The notes below the pieces were generated by a model. That model was not told the DNA's origin. It ran no database searches and worked only from the letters and a program-made list of their open reading frames with translations. A stretch of 59,370 nucleotides of DNA from JAYUDN01 sp043739785. Lineage in GTDB: Bacteria > Patescibacteriota > Gracilibacteria > BD1-5 > UBA2023. Each line of letters begins with the position of its first letter. Within the stretch, counting starts at the first letter, position 1. A program made the position numbers and the translations under genes. The DNA lies in NCBI GenBank assembly GCA_043739785.1, contig JAYUDN010000042.1, forward strand, positions 1 to 59,370. Reading direction: 5' to 3'. Of the stretch, positions 1-10,996 are shown piece after piece.

Positions 1-71
1 AGTGCTTTATTATCTTTTTAAGCTCATAGACTGATATTTTGCTGTATGGAATCATAAGAAGAGAGTATAGG

Positions 72-96
72 TATTTCTCTCTTCTGGTCTAGAGCC
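72..96. repeat. Inverted repeat, left copy
   Basis: The 17-nt core at 80-96 is the exact reverse complement of 59276-59292 at the other end of the window. The flanks continue to match with a 4-nt gap. Nothing else is recognised in positions 1-160. It may be one copy of a dispersed element or a repeat at which an assembly ended. Confidence 0.55.
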
Positions 97-161
97 AAGA
101 TAAATATGATAGGATACTAATGATTTTAGTTCTTTTTTCAATACGATAGTGAAAGCATTAG

Positions 162-721
162 AAAATCATAGGTCTTGAGAGAGTTATACATTTAAGAATC
201 AAAGGGTTCCTCGCGCTCCTTGAAAGGCGCCTACCCCTTCTTTGCGGAAGGATATTTGAGTTTTGAAGGTGGAAAAGTTTTTATCTCAGTATAGTTCTTA
301 ATGAACTTCAGAATGAAAGGAAGAGACTAAAACAAGCGGTTAATGAATATATAGAGGCTCTATTTTTGCATAAAACGAAAGAATCGAAAGCTTTTTGCAG
401 AGTATTATGAGGTATTTGTTGACCTGATAGAGTTTTTAAGACTTTTAGAGTTGCAAAGAGGGAAGAAATGGAAAGGTATGCTGAAAGTTATATTGGAGTG
501 CTTGCAAAGGATACCGAAAAAAGAGATTTTGCACTTGCTGTAGAGCGGATAATTTCTAGAAAATGAGTAACTCCTCAAGAGGTATCAGAAATAAAAAAAC
601 ATTTCCTATTCGCAAAAGGACTTCACTCTTGAATCTGCAAGCGAATCATGATAGAGTCTTGCATACCCTTCTTGCAATCGAACATGGAAAAAACACAAGA
701 GACCCAGTCGAGTCTATATAA
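162..721 (+). pseudogene. Possible decayed coding region
   Basis: I do not recognise this sequence. One frame is open from 162 under code 25 and gives a charged, helical-looking segment at about 300-600 (it contains AKREEMERYAESYIGVLAKD). A second frame gives a plausible C-terminus from about 650 (DRVLHTLLAIEHGKNTRDP), ending at the TAA at 719-721. Joining them needs one or two frameshifts, and no convincing start codon is visible. The end overlaps the 3' end of the convergent nucleotidyltransferase gene by a few bases, a normal place for a gene to stop. The open frame that continues past 721 to 1031 is antisense to that gene and is not credible. Confidence 0.3.
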
Positions 722-1115
722 GTTCTCTCAGCTTACTACTTTTGTAGGTTTCGACTTCGAAACCTCATACTCGCACTACCTTCATGGTTGGAAAATTTTC
801 TTTGATGGCGGCTTCCGGGACATACTGATCATATCAGAAGACCAGGATATCTGGTATATATTTTCTCAGCGGAGCGAGTATGTCATCCTTATCCCCAAGC
901 ATGACGGTAGCTTTAGGAAAGGCATTCTGGACTTTTTCGAGTCGTTCGTTTTCGTTATGGATAGGAAGTCTTCCCTTCTTTTTCTCGACCCTTGCATCTC
1001 GAGCAATGACTATAATAAGTTCAGTGCCTGATTTTGCCGCTTCGCTCAGATAGTGAAGGTGACCTTTGTGAAGAAGGTCAAAGGTGCCAAATGCCATAGC
1101 TCTAATGTGTTGCAT
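714..1115 (-). CDS. Cytidylyltransferase-family nucleotidyltransferase
   Basis: This 133-residue protein is a single-domain nucleotidyltransferase of the TagD/RibL (glycerol-3-phosphate cytidylyltransferase-like) fold. The N-terminus carries the family signature FGTFDLLHKGHLHYL, including the HxGH nucleotide-binding motif, followed by the Rossmann strand IIVIARD. The usual product of such enzymes is a CDP-alcohol or FAD-type dinucleotide; the acceptor cannot be told from sequence. In-frame TGA codons near the C-terminus (GYDQY segment and the VRVRGFEVETY segment) must be read as Gly to reach the end. The start at 1115 places the beta-1 strand at residue 5; an ATG 30 nt upstream would add an unlikely tail. 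Confidence 0.85.
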
Positions 1116-1246
1116 TCTATAAAAAAAGAGAATTGGATAGTACAAGATTTTCCTTATTTTGCAAAATAAAGAGAGAAATGAATCATAACTGAAGTTGTAG
1201 AAATAGTATTTATATATACACTAACGAGTATACCTTCCTCACAAAT

Positions 1247-2665
1247 ATGAAATACTTCCTTCTCATTTTTTTTGCCTTCCTCGGACTCTCCATATCCTGG
1301 AATCCGATTCTTGCACTTTCATCACATACTTCAGGCCAAAAAAATATCCCCGGTTCCTATCAAGTGTTTCTCGAGAGTACGATGAGCGGCCAGGCTCCGA
1401 TTTCGAAAGCATGAGTGGGCATCAGCAAACTCTCGCTTCTTTCTCAGTGTCGAGCCCTTGCGAAATATAAGCCGGATTTCCTCGTCCGATGTACTTGGCA
1501 AAATACGATTATCTACACATCTCGAAAAACGAATCTTCCCCTCCCTACGATACTTTCTGGAGCTTCTCTTTCGACCACCGGTTCGACCGAGTATGGACTC
1601 TACGAGCTCTATCTCAATGGCAAAATTATACTTAGCACGAAGGAATTGACCAAGGCTCAAGCTCTCAAAAATTGTGATACCGTAGTGAGTGCGAATCCCC
1701 TTTCAGAAACTTCCTGTAAGTGGAACGCTGAATCGATCGGTTGATTTATCCCAAGTACTGAAGCAGTGGAAGTGAAACTCTATGGAGTCAAGTCAAGTCT
1801 CAAACCGTATACATTTATCCTGAAAAATACTGAGAATGAAATCGGATTATTTTCTCTCCTTTCCAATTCCGACCAGCCAAAACTGAAAGGACTTTCTCTG
1901 ACAAACCTCTGATCTACTTTTCTTGAGTCGATAGCTGAGAATGGGTCCGGAGCTAATATTATAGATCTCTCGACCAATACGGTTGTCGGAACTTGATCAA
2001 TCGTAGGCAATACTATTACCTTTTCTGGGATGGATAACTGACTCAAAAAGGATATTCTTAAAAATTATAAACTGACGATGAAGGCATGAAGTCTTGAGAA
2101 TAACCAAAGTAACTCCACGCTTCAATTTATGATGAATCCGTTGGATTTTGTGCTTATAAGCGGTACCGGAAATATCAATCCAGTAGGTTCTACCTTTCAG
2201 ACGATTCCTTATAGTGTCGGTATGGTTCCTCCTACCGTAACCATTACGAATACCAATGAAAATACTTTCAAAATCCATATCGTAAACCCTGATACCAATA
2301 GTGAGATTACCCTTTCTGGAATCTCTATGGATATAAAACTTACCCTTCCAACTGGAAAAATCTATACCGCGACGGCTTGTATTCAAGATATAGGCAATCA
2401 GGATCCATGTGGTACTTCGTCTGTACCTGCCAATTATCCATTCAATAGTATCTACCTACCAGTAGTCTGACTCACCACCAATACGACCCTAGAGAAAAAA
2501 GAAGGATTTACCGAATTCGAACTCAATCTTATGAGCCAAAATATATTCCCTACCAAGTGAACTATCGAAGTAATAATCAGATCCATCACGTACTTGTATA
2601 ATGGAAAACTCTATACTCAAAATTATTATTGAAATACGTGATATTCTTCAAAATTTGCAAAATAA
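1247..2665 (+). CDS. Secreted protein of unknown function
   Basis: The product is 472 residues. It begins with a clear signal peptide (MKYFLLIFFAFLGLSISW, cleavage probably after ILALS) and continues as a Ser/Thr/Asn-rich, beta-looking extracellular protein. Several in-frame TGA codons are read as Gly. Pairs of Cys (for example near VRCTW, NCDT and TACIQDIGNQDPC) suggest disulphides. I do not recognise a domain. It sits 37 nt upstream of the CAP-domain gene on the same strand and may be co-transcribed with it. The start ATG follows an AT-rich gap divergent from the nucleotidyltransferase gene. Confidence 0.75.
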
Positions 2666-2702
2666 ACTCGCATAATTAGCGTAAGTATGGTATACTGTAC
2701 AT

Positions 2703-3521
2703 ATGAAAAAAATCTGTTGTATTCTATTGTACATCTTTTCCCTCCATACACTTTCACTCTCGGCTACTATGCTTGTGCCGAGTCTTCAGTCTCAGATGAA
2801 ACGTCAGGAAGGTATTAACATCGAGAATCGAGTACTTGCGAAGAAACAACTCAATACATCGAAACTTTCGGCTTTGAAGCTCGCTCGCCAATCGAAGGTA
2901 ACTATGAGTGTTTCAAACCCACAAAATAAAACTTCTCCTCAAATAGCATCGAGAACTCTTTCAGAAATTTCTTGAAACAGTACAAAACAAAATGATACGA
3001 TGTATAGCGTAGCCAATACTGTTGACTGAGTCGACATGGATAGGGTTCGTGCTACCTGGAATAGTTGGTATACGAGTGTTCGTAGTAACCTCGGACTTGG
3101 AGCCTATACGTTTGACCCGAGACTCGATACGACGGCAGCAGATTGGAATACGGCTTTTACCGCTGGACACTGACTAAATCATCACCGTAGAAGCCCTACT
3201 GATAGTTACTATAATTATTCGATAATCACCGATTGGTTTAAGAATCGAGGGGTGGTCGGGAAGCTTATATGATGAGCGACCACTACGGAGAATGTCTGAT
3301 ACGGGTACTATCGATGTACCAGTTCGGATTGTACAGATACACTCATTAGCTCAATTCGAAGTACCTTTGATTTCTTTATGTCGGAAAAATGAAAGGCCTA
3401 CGATGCGCACTACCGAAGTATCGTGCAACCCAATTTTACGAAAATAGGGCTCGCAATCTCTTTAGTTCCTTCAGAAAACAGGTACTATATGACGATTCAT
3501 TACATTACTGAGTTCGAGTAG
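2703..3521 (+). CDS. Secreted CAP-domain (SCP/PR-1-like) protein
   Basis: This 272-residue protein has an N-terminal signal peptide (CCILLYIFSLHTLSLSA) and a C-terminal CAP domain from about residue 110. Visible CAP features are RATWNSWYTSVRSNLGL, LNHHRRSPTDSYYNYS, the GEN-like box ENVGYGYY and the YRSIVQPNFTKIGLAI strand-helix. CAP proteins are extracellular and variously lipid-binding, proteolytic or structural; the role here is unknown. Internal TGA codons read as Gly, one of them in GHGLNHH. It follows another secreted protein on the same strand. Confidence 0.8.
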
Positions 3522-3542
3522 GAAATTCACTCGAAGTATTCC

Positions 3543-3863
3543 CTATTCCCATTCGAGAAGTACAACGGCAATAATGCTGAGAAATATTCCAATCCCCTGG
3601 ATGAGGGTAAATTTTTCCTTAAAATAAAAGAAACTTACCAGTACGATGGTAATAGTATTTGCAGTTACTAGGATCGTAGAAGCGACCGCTAGATTTTTTT
3701 CTTTCAGCGTAAACCCGAAACATACTATTCCTATACAATAAAAAATCATCCCAATCACATATGGGGAAATATGGTTCTCGATAGACCATTTTTTGAAAAA
3801 AATATCTCCGAGCGTAATAAACCCTCATCCAATAATGAGTAAGATGAGGGCGGTGTGTTTCAT
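3543..3863 (-). CDS. Small multidrug resistance / EamA-like membrane transporter
   Basis: The 106-residue protein has four hydrophobic segments, starting MKHTALILLIIGGGFITLGD and ending SIIAVVLLEWE. Length and layout match the small multidrug resistance or half-size DMT transporters, which work as dimers to export drugs or small metabolites. The segment LAVASTILVTANTITIVLVSFFYFKE resembles transmembrane helix 3 and the following loop of that family. One TGA in the first helix is read as Gly. The substrate cannot be assigned. The gene is convergent with the CAP-domain gene. Confidence 0.7.
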
Positions 3864-3934
3864 ATTTCAAAATAAATAGCCAATATATAAGGTGAGCATT
3901 TCACTCCGTTTGCTCTTACTATCGACGAATTCCT

Positions 3935-5845
3935 TTACACATCGAGATTGCTTACATGCTTTGCTCGAGACTGGATAAAGTGCTTACGAGGTGGGACATC
4001 TTCTCCCATCAGCATTCGGAATACGGCATCGGCTTTTTCTGCATCTTCGATACGCACACGGTACATCTTCCGAGTGGTGGGATCCATAGTGGTTTCCCAG
4101 AGTTGCTCAGGATTCATCTCCCCGAGACCCTTATAGCGTTGGATTCCTTCTGAAGTTACCCCTTCTCGGTTCATTATCTCTACCTTCTGATCGTCATCGA
4201 AAACGTACCAAGCATTCTTCCCCTTCGAGAGCTTATAGAGAGGAGGTTGCGCGATATAGATATGACCGTTGTCGATGAGTGGACGGAAGTATCGGAAGAA
4301 AAATGTGAGTAAGAGCGTACGGATATGAGCTCCATCTACGTCCGCATCCGTCATGAGGATGATGCGATGGTATCGAAGACGAGAGTAGTCAAATGACTCA
4401 CCGATCGAGGTTCCCATCGCGATGATGAGGTTCTTGATTTCCCCATTGGCAAATACTTTATCGAGACGAGCTTGCTCTGTATTGAGGATCTTTCCCTTGA
4501 GTGGCAGGATAGCCTGGAATTCTCTCGAACGTCCTTGCTTCGCGCTTCCACCCGCTGAGTCTCCCTCTACGATATAGATTTCACATTTCGATGGATCCTT
4601 ACTCGAACAATCAGCTAGTTTTCCAGGAAGACCTGAACCCTCGAGCGCTCACTTACGGATAATAGTATCTCTCGCATTGCGAGCTGCAGCTCTGGCACGA
4701 GCCGCGAGGAGACATTTCTCGATAATGGCGCGAGCTGTTCGAGGGTGTTCGGCGAGGAAGTCATAGAATCCTTCACCAAAGGCGCGATCTGTCACTCCCT
4801 TCACTTCTGGATTTCCAAGTTTTGCTTTGGTTTGACCCTCGAACTGTGGCTCACTTACTTTGACGGAAACAATTGCCGTGAGTGACTCGGTGACGTCTTC
4901 ATTGGTGAGATTGATATCTTTTTCTTTGAGCATTTCTTGTTCTCGTGCGTATTTGTTGATGGTACGTGTGAGTGCCATGCGAAACCCGACAATATGCGTT
5001 CCTCCTTCCGGAGTGATGACATTATTCACAAATGAAATAATACGCTCATTGTAATCATCTTTTTTATACTGGAGCGCTATTTCCACCTGGACATTATCGA
5101 GATTCTTATCCACATAGAAGACATCTTCTCCGATTGGTTCCACCGACCGATTGAGGTGATGGATATAGGACTCGATACCACCCTCGAAAAAGAATCGATA
5201 CTTGCTATCGGTAAATTCATTGAGGAGGGTAAGTGTAATCCCTTTTGTCAGGTAGGCTTGCTGTCGTATACGCGTGCGGATGGTCTCGTAGTCAAAAATG
5301 ACGGTCGTAAACATACTCACATCTGGCCAGAATCGTACAATCGTTCCATGTCGTTTAGTTTTCTCACCGGTTGGTGCTACCTGAGCATCTGGAACTCATC
5401 GTTGGTATGACTGGGTATAGACTTTTCCATCTTTGTGAACCCAAACTTGCATTTTGTCCGAAAGGGCATTCACGACCGAAGCTCCGACTCCATGGAGTCC
5501 ACCAGAAACTTTGTATCCACTCTCTTCTCCTCCGAATTTTCCTCCGGCATGTAGCACCGTCATCACCGTTTCGAGGGCTGATTTTCCAGTTTTCGGATGG
5601 AGATCGACTGGGATTCCACGACCATCGTCTTCCACGGATACGGATCCATCGGCGTGCATCGTAATCGTGATAGACTTCGCATGTCCTGCCATCGCTTCAT
5701 CGATCGAGTTATCGACGATTTCCCATACGAGGTGGTGAAGCCCACGTTCGTCGGTCGAACCGATATACATCCCCGGGCGTTTGCGTACGGGCTCGAGCCC
5801 TTCGAGGACTTGTATATTACTACTGTCGTAAGAAGTGGAAGACAT
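3935..5845 (-). CDS. gyrB: DNA gyrase subunit B
   Basis: GyrB is the ATPase subunit of gyrase, which supercoils DNA with GyrA. The 636-residue length is typical. The N-terminal GHKL ATPase domain carries GLEPVRKRPGMYIG, EIVDNSIDEA, DDGRGIPV and GLHGVGASVVNALS. The TOPRIM domain has EGDSAGGSAKQGR and MTDADVDGAHIRTLLL. The C-terminal tail carries QRYKGLGEMNPEQLW. Under the standard code it breaks into three pieces at TGA (after SYQR and after DTIIRK); TGA is Gly at both. The ATG at 5845 is chosen because the GyrB fold begins just after it; an in-frame upstream ATG would add about 26 unrelated residues. Confidence 0.97.
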
Positions 5846-6102
5846 AAGGATGGGTTTAAAAGTAGAATGGGTGCAGTATTTGAAAGTGCGAAGAGAAGTA
5901 AGTCCCTCTTCTGAGCGCTCCACCGATACAACGAACTCGGTGTAGTATATAGAAAAAGATGGGAAAGTAAAAACGAGTTTTGAAAAATTTTTGAGGATTC
6001 AAAAAGAGGAACTTGATACTTACCTGTCCGAGATGATGATAATTCGGAGAAAATAAAAAAAGAAGTAATATCTTCTATTAGTATTTAAAAACCAATGTAG
6101 CT

Positions 6103-6555
6103 CTATAATCGCATTGCCTGGATAATCTTATCACTACTTGAGAGTTCTGCGTTCGTATTTTCTTCGATATACGTAAGGAGGGTATTCTTGAGCTCGGTAG
6201 GATTCACATCTTGAGTGAGGGGGATATCGATAATCGCAGCGATTCATTTTTTCATATTGAGTCTTAGAAGTACTGCTGTCACCCCATCGTAGAGGATGGC
6301 GAAGTTCGCAATCTTCGAATATTCGTAGAAGGAATTGTGTACCTGGATCCCCTGCTCGGTGACGGTTACCTCCATGACGGGATCGATATTATTCTCTCGA
6401 AGCATATAAACTCCGGCAAAGAGAAAGACCACGATCGACATCATGTAGAGCTGCTGGGTGATACCGTAAATGACCAGGGTTAAAACTACAATCAGCGCCA
6501 CCATATACCACTTCATATCCTTTTCTGTTCGAGATGAGAATCGCCAAGTGATCAT
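6103..6555 (-). CDS. Small membrane protein with cytoplasmic C-terminal domain
   Basis: The product is 150 residues with two adjacent hydrophobic segments (WYMVALIVVLTLVIYGI and MMSIVVFLFAGVYML) followed by a soluble domain. It resembles bacterial PH-like or DUF-type membrane proteins (VTVTEQGIQVHNSFYEYSKI), but I do not assign a family. A TGA after LRLNMKK is Gly and extends the protein by 47 residues to a TAG. The 257-nt gap up to gyrB shows no other feature. Confidence 0.7.
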
Positions 6556-6776
6556 GATGGAGCGTTAGTGAAAAATCAAAAGATGAGTGCGATTGAATAC
6601 GATATTGATTCGAGAAAAACAATGCATTTATGAGCTATTCATCCATTGTATAGAAAATAATATTCTTTCAAGTAATTCTCTCTTCGGGTAAGAAAACATC
6701 AAGTTCACTCTTTCGATTTTAGAACTTCCTTATAAAAGGGGGACTTCTCCTTGCATTTCATTTTGATATTGATATA

Positions 6777-7430
6777 GTGTATACGTATTGTATTCAGCAC
6801 TTGGACCTCACCAAACTTTTCGGATCGCGTTCGCGCGTGAAACTTCTCGAAAAACTTATTATCGAAGATACCGTCTCTCGTTCGAGTACGGGATTTTTTA
6901 TACGTGAGCTCTGTCGAGATACCGATGAACAGATCAATGCCGTGCGTCGTGAGCTCATGAATCTAGAAAATCTCGGTATTCTCAAATCCTACGAAGAAAA
7001 CAAGAAAAAATACTACTCGATGAATCGAAACTGTCTCCTCTATCTTGAAATCAAAGAAATGTTTCTCAAGTCCTATGATGTCATGGAACCGGTAAAGGCC
7101 TTCTTCAAAGGGCGTAAAAATCTCGATCTCGTGACCGTTTCTGAGAGCGTACTCGATTTTCGTATCGAAACCACCAACAATATCGTCGATATATTTATCA
7201 TCGGGGATCTCGATAAAATCGAGTTCAATAATTTTCTCGAAAAGACCTTTTTCGGGAAAAAAGTAAAATATGCGATTATGTCGGTGGATGACTTTTCGAA
7301 TCGACTCGAATACAACGATAAACTCGTCCTTTCCATCCTTTCTCAGAAGGGAAATATCTTCCTCCGAGATCGCCTCGAGATCGAAGAAACAATCGAAAGT
7401 AAACTCAGAGCTATGAAAATATTTTCCTAA
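6777..7430 (+). CDS. Winged-helix regulator with nucleotidyltransferase-like C-terminal domain
   Basis: The 217-residue protein starts with a winged-helix DNA-binding domain (residues about 10-85: LFGSRSRVKLLEKLI, TGFFIRELCRDTDEQINAVR, ENLGILKSYEENKKKYYSMN), close to the ArsR/MarR-like regulators common in CPR genomes. The C-terminal half (about 100-217) resembles the MNT-type nucleotidyltransferase-like domain often fused to such regulators, without an obvious catalytic GSx10DxD motif. The apparent start is GTG; a TTG ten codons later is an alternative, and there is no ATG before residue 62. No in-frame TGA occurs. It probably senses a ligand and represses nearby genes. Confidence 0.75.
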   Translation: MYTYCIQHLDLTKLFGSRSRVKLLEKLIIEDTVSRSSTGFFIRELCRDTDEQINAVRRELMNLENLGILKSYEENKKKYYSMNRNCLLYLEIKEMFLKSYDVMEPVKAFFKGRKNLDLVTVSESVLDFRIETTNNIVDIFIIGDLDKIEFNNFLEKTFFGKKVKYAIMSVDDFSNRLEYNDKLVLSILSQKGNIFLRDRLEIEETIESKLRAMKIFS

Positions 7431-7498
7431 GAAACTGGATTCTCCGTGCCTCAGATTAACACAGTGACTTACTTAGATAGAGAATAACTATGGAATGA

Positions 7499-7528
7499 AA
7501 AAACTCGCGAATTATCGCGAGTTTTTTA
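7499..7528. terminator. Bidirectional intrinsic terminator
   Basis: A perfect stem AAAACTCGCGA / TCGCGAGTTTT with a short loop is followed by a T-run on the plus strand, with an A-run at its start that gives a T-run on the minus strand. It lies between the convergent regulator gene (ends 7430) and the secreted-protein gene (ends 7542) and can serve both. Confidence 0.85.
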
Positions 7529-7541
7529 TAGGGATACCCAT

Positions 7542-9023
7542 CTAGTAGACTAGATCCATATTTTCTCAATAGAAGTTCTGAAGAACGGTAGTGAGTTCTT
7601 GGTATTTCGTCGGTCGAACGATAGTGAAACTTCCGAATTCCTGTCGGAAGGTACCAGAAATTTTGATCTTTATCTGTTCTACATATAGGGAAACATCTTC
7701 GAATGCTGCTGAAATGTCATACATCCATCGTCCACTCGTGAATTTCTGTAGCGAGAGATCAAAGACACGCTTGATTCATTGATCGACGGATCCGATGACA
7801 TTATCTGCTGAGATCGTTAGATGTCCTTGGTATTCGTCGTCAAAAGCCGATAGCTTCCATACATCGCTCCCTCCCGTCATACTGACATGAAGTGGGTTGA
7901 CTACGCCTCGTTCCTGAAAGTCTAGTGAGAGCTCGGGATTGGCAGAGAGTGGATTTTTTTGAATGTGAAGTTTCATAGTCCCATCCGAACTCAGGGAACT
8001 CATGGACATGACTCCATCTTGGTAATAGAGCGGAACTGGTAAGATTTCATTTTTGGATCGACTCATCTTCATACTCTCAGGAAAGGGTCCCGAATCTTGC
8101 AATGTGGTTACTACCATAGGATTCCATGAGAGGATATATCCCTCCGTCCCCTTCCCTATTGGCGTGAATACGCTTGTGCTATCAAGTGTAGAAAGGATTT
8201 TCTCGAACATTTTTCGATTTTTTTCTTGATTTTTCTGTGATTCTACGATAAGTTCTCCGTAGGTCTGCCCCATACCGAGGTCTCCAAGTGCCATATGGTA
8301 GGTAATCCCCTTCATAGTAGCTAGATTCTTGGTGATTTCTTCATTGCTAAGCGAACGTGGAAGATTCAATGTATAGTTGTTGAGTGTCACGAACAGATCA
8401 TTCTCTATCAACTTTAAATTCATATCCATCATCGCAGAACCGCTTTCTGAGGAACCGTCAGGAAAGGTCACCAGCGTTCAAGAGGCTGACATTTTTATAT
8501 CGAGTTCGAGACTTTTTCCACCTTGTGTCACGAGTATATTGTAGGGGTCTACGGAAAGCCCAAAGTGTCACTCTTTGGTGTCCACACTCATATTCATCGT
8601 CGTAAATAATTTCACATCAGTATCAAGCTGTTTCTCTATGCTCGACCGAATGCTAGAAATCAGTGATTTTTGGAAGGAAAGGATATCAGATTCTACTCGA
8701 GTTTTCTCATCAGATGAAACACTGAAAGAAAAAACTCCTTTCTTCACATCTTGCATAAATGATTTGGCTTCATTCTGAATCTCACTTTTGTACTTGAGAA
8801 GATCCGACGCATCAGCATTCGTAGCTCTGCGGGAGAGCGTCTTGAGAGTGTTACTGTATTCTCCAAGTATTGCCTGGATCCACTTTTTCCCAGTCGGATC
8901 ACTCACAGTTTTTATGAGTTGATTCTTTTCTCGGTTGATCGTAGTACTCGTTATATTTTCTCTTGCAGAAAGAGATCCAGTGGAAATAACAACGAACAGT
9001 ATGGCTGAAAGAAATATTCGCAT
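7542..9023 (-). CDS. Secreted protein of unknown function
   Basis: The 493-residue protein has a signal peptide (MRIFLSAILFVVISTGSLSA) and no later membrane helix. The first third is predicted helical and charged; the rest is beta-rich with repeated Met/Ser/Thr strands. I do not recognise the family. TGA read as Gly joins at least four fragments, and the protein ends at TAG after NMDLVY. The start ATG at 9023 is chosen because it directly precedes the signal peptide. Confidence 0.75.
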
Positions 9024-9085
9024 AGAGAGAAATGTAAAATAAATACCTATAGAAAGTATAGGCAAGTATTTTATTTTGCAAGATA

Positions 9086-9847
9086 TTATCTCGAAGGAAG
9101 TGTGTAGTACTTTTCCCAGAAATGTTTGGCTTCAGCAAGTCGATGGAGCACTTCGTCATCATCGCCGGCATGGAGCTCATGAGGAGTCACTTCGAGACTG
9201 AAGCTTCCACGATATCCAAGTTCAGAGAGTTTGATAAGGAGGCTCTCAAGTGGCATCGAACCAGATCCGATAAACATACGGCCACGTTCCTCAGTCTTAT
9301 CGGTAAGATAAATATGTTTGATCGTATTTCCGAGAATAGAAAAGGTTTTCAAGAGGTCGACTCCGCTTTCCGGCTCGACGTTATTGATCGAGAGGGTGGT
9401 ATTTCCGGTGATTTTTTTGATCGTTTCTGGTCGAGCATCTCCGTACTCTGAAATGACGAAGAGCCACGTCTTCGGTGGGGCATTTACGATCGAGATTGTG
9501 ACATCTGGATGGTTCTTCGTCATAAGCTCGAGGTATTCCCCGAACCACTCCTTGTCTCGATCCATACGGTGAGGAGGATAGAAATTGACAAGCCTCACTT
9601 CGAGGTCTTCCGCGAGTCGGAGGATGATATCCGCTTGTTTTTTATTCATTTTCCTTTCTGGAGCAGTGATACTGAGAACCTTTACCCCACTGTACTCTGA
9701 TAAGAGGCGTATATACTTCGCATCCAAAGTATCATAGTTTTCCATATCTACGACGAGATCGATCCCATCATAGCTTGACTGCTTGACGAGTGAGAAAATC
9801 TTATGGAGTCCGTAGCCAGAAAGCGATGCGGTGGAGACGAGAAGCAT
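9086..9847 (-). CDS. Xylose isomerase-like TIM-barrel protein
   Basis: This 253-residue protein matches the AP endonuclease 2 / sugar phosphate isomerase-epimerase TIM-barrel family. Visible elements are YDGIDLVVDMENY (strand 2), VKVLSITAPERK, VRLVNFYPPH, TTLSINNVEPESG with a likely metal-ligand Glu, IKHIYLTDKTEERGRMFIG and GSFSLEVTPHEL near the C-terminus. Family members isomerise sugars or cleave DNA at abasic sites with divalent metals; the substrate here is unknown. It needs no TGA readthrough and is complete. Confidence 0.8.
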   Translation of the reverse strand: MLLVSTASLSGYGLHKIFSLVKQSSYDGIDLVVDMENYDTLDAKYIRLLSEYSGVKVLSITAPERKMNKKQADIILRLAEDLEVRLVNFYPPHRMDRDKEWFGEYLELMTKNHPDVTISIVNAPPKTWLFVISEYGDARPETIKKITGNTTLSINNVEPESGVDLLKTFSILGNTIKHIYLTDKTEERGRMFIGSGSMPLESLLIKLSELGYRGSFSLEVTPHELHAGDDDEVLHRLAEAKHFWEKYYTLPSR

Positions 9848-10035
9848 ATAGTAGGAGTAATAATGCGCGAAATAGACTAAAATATAGTGTCAATAGTGTC
9901 AGTATACGCCTATATAGAGAAAAAGGCAAAATTTTTATCGGTAAAATTGGTATTCTAGCTCCTCAAATTTGAATTCAAACGAAAAAATAAATTTTGCTAA
10001 AAGGGATTCCTCAGCTTTGGTTGGAATGATAAACA

Positions 10036-10113
10036 CCCGTCATTCCCGTGAAAACGGGAATCTACCATTCTTTACCCCCTTGTCCCCCTTGAAAGGGAGA
10101 TTCGAATCCTTCC
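10036..10113. repeat. Dispersed repeat cluster, left of endonuclease gene
   Basis: It holds a palindrome of the cattcccgtgaaaacgggaatc type followed by a C-rich element at 10071-10113. A near-identical copy of the C-rich element lies at 10819-10862 in the same orientation. The rest of the 376-nt gap (9848-10223) has no supported gene. Confidence 0.75.
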
Positions 10114-10223
10114 TATTTCCCCTTGCGCACTTCAAGGGGAATCTAAAGTTGTCATATCCCCTTCCTAATGTTTTCTCCCCTTTACTTTGCTATACTTCTC
10201 CTCTATTGTCTCCTATTTCCTCC

Positions 10224-10619
10224 TCATTCCTTCATACTCCCGATTCGATACTCGGCAAATCGAACCCGTCGATCCCGAAGGCATTCCTGGATCATCCGTT
10301 CATTTTTGTTGAGTTGGGATTTTCCGCTCTTGAGCTCGAGAAATACTATCTCTCTGAGGTTTCCCTCGGTAAGTCCATCGAATATGAGGTAATCAACCCC
10401 CTTTCCGAGAAAGGTCATGTCTTTCGGAGCGTATGGAAAATCAGGAAGTGCCGGTAATACCTTCTCATAGACCTCTCCGAGGAGTACCGATCGAGAGGTA
10501 TTGACACTCATACGACGCTCGTCACGTAGACTTCCTCTATATCGAATCTTCGCGATAAGGAGTCAAAATACACATCCGATGAGGATTCCGACGAGTATGT
10601 AGATGAGAGAGTTTTCCAT
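10224..10619 (-). CDS. Holliday junction resolvase-related endonuclease-like protein
   Basis: The 131-residue product has one N-terminal membrane helix (SLIYILVGILIGCVFGLLIA, containing a TGA-encoded Gly) followed by the domain of endonucleases related to archaeal Holliday junction resolvase (Pfam Endonuc_Holl type). Diagnostic stretches are PDFPYAPKDMTFLGKGVDYL, IFDGLTEG, IVFLELKSGKSQLNKNER and RVRFAEYRI. The ExK-like pair in FLELKSGK fits the nuclease core. Members of this membrane-anchored family have no firmly established role. The gene lies between two clusters of the same dispersed repeat, which may or may not be meaningful. Confidence 0.8.
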
Positions 10620-10689
10620 ATGTAATATTATAGAAGTATTGATTACTTTCTGGCCATTTCCTAGCTTATAAGTGGGCCCAGTTTTCGTA

Positions 10690-10862
10690 TTCCTGGATTC
10701 CCGTTTTCACGGGAATGACAAACAGAGAAAGGGATCCTCCATTTCATTCCGCTTTGCTTCATTCCGGTCGGAATGACAGGTTGGTGTCATCCTCGCGTAT
10801 GCGGGGATCCAACATTTTTTTACCCCCTTGTCCCCCTTGAAATGGGGATTCGAAGTCCTTCC
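10690..10862. repeat. Dispersed repeat cluster, right of endonuclease gene
   Basis: This stretch contains an inverted copy of the gggaatc palindrome (attcccgttttcacgggaat), a second hairpin built on catcctcgcgtatgcgggg, and at 10819-10862 a direct repeat of 10071-10113. The 377-nt gap 10620-10996 holds no supported gene; its right part is AT-rich and probably carries the promoter of the next gene. Confidence 0.75.
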
Positions 10863-10996
10863 ATCTCTTTCCCGCACATTTCCTACTCTTTTCTTTTCTA
10901 CTCTTCTACACTTCTGCCGCCTTAGTCATTTCTGAATTATTCATTTTGAATTTTTCATTAATCCTATACTATCTGAGTCAACTTCATTTGCAACTT

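Noticed and set aside
648..1031. Plus-strand frame of 127 codons
   Set aside because: It is antisense to the well-supported nucleotidyltransferase gene at 714-1115 and has no family resemblance.
5371..5914. Several plus-strand frames over gyrB
   Set aside because: They are shadows of gyrB codon structure; the minus-strand protein is unmistakable.
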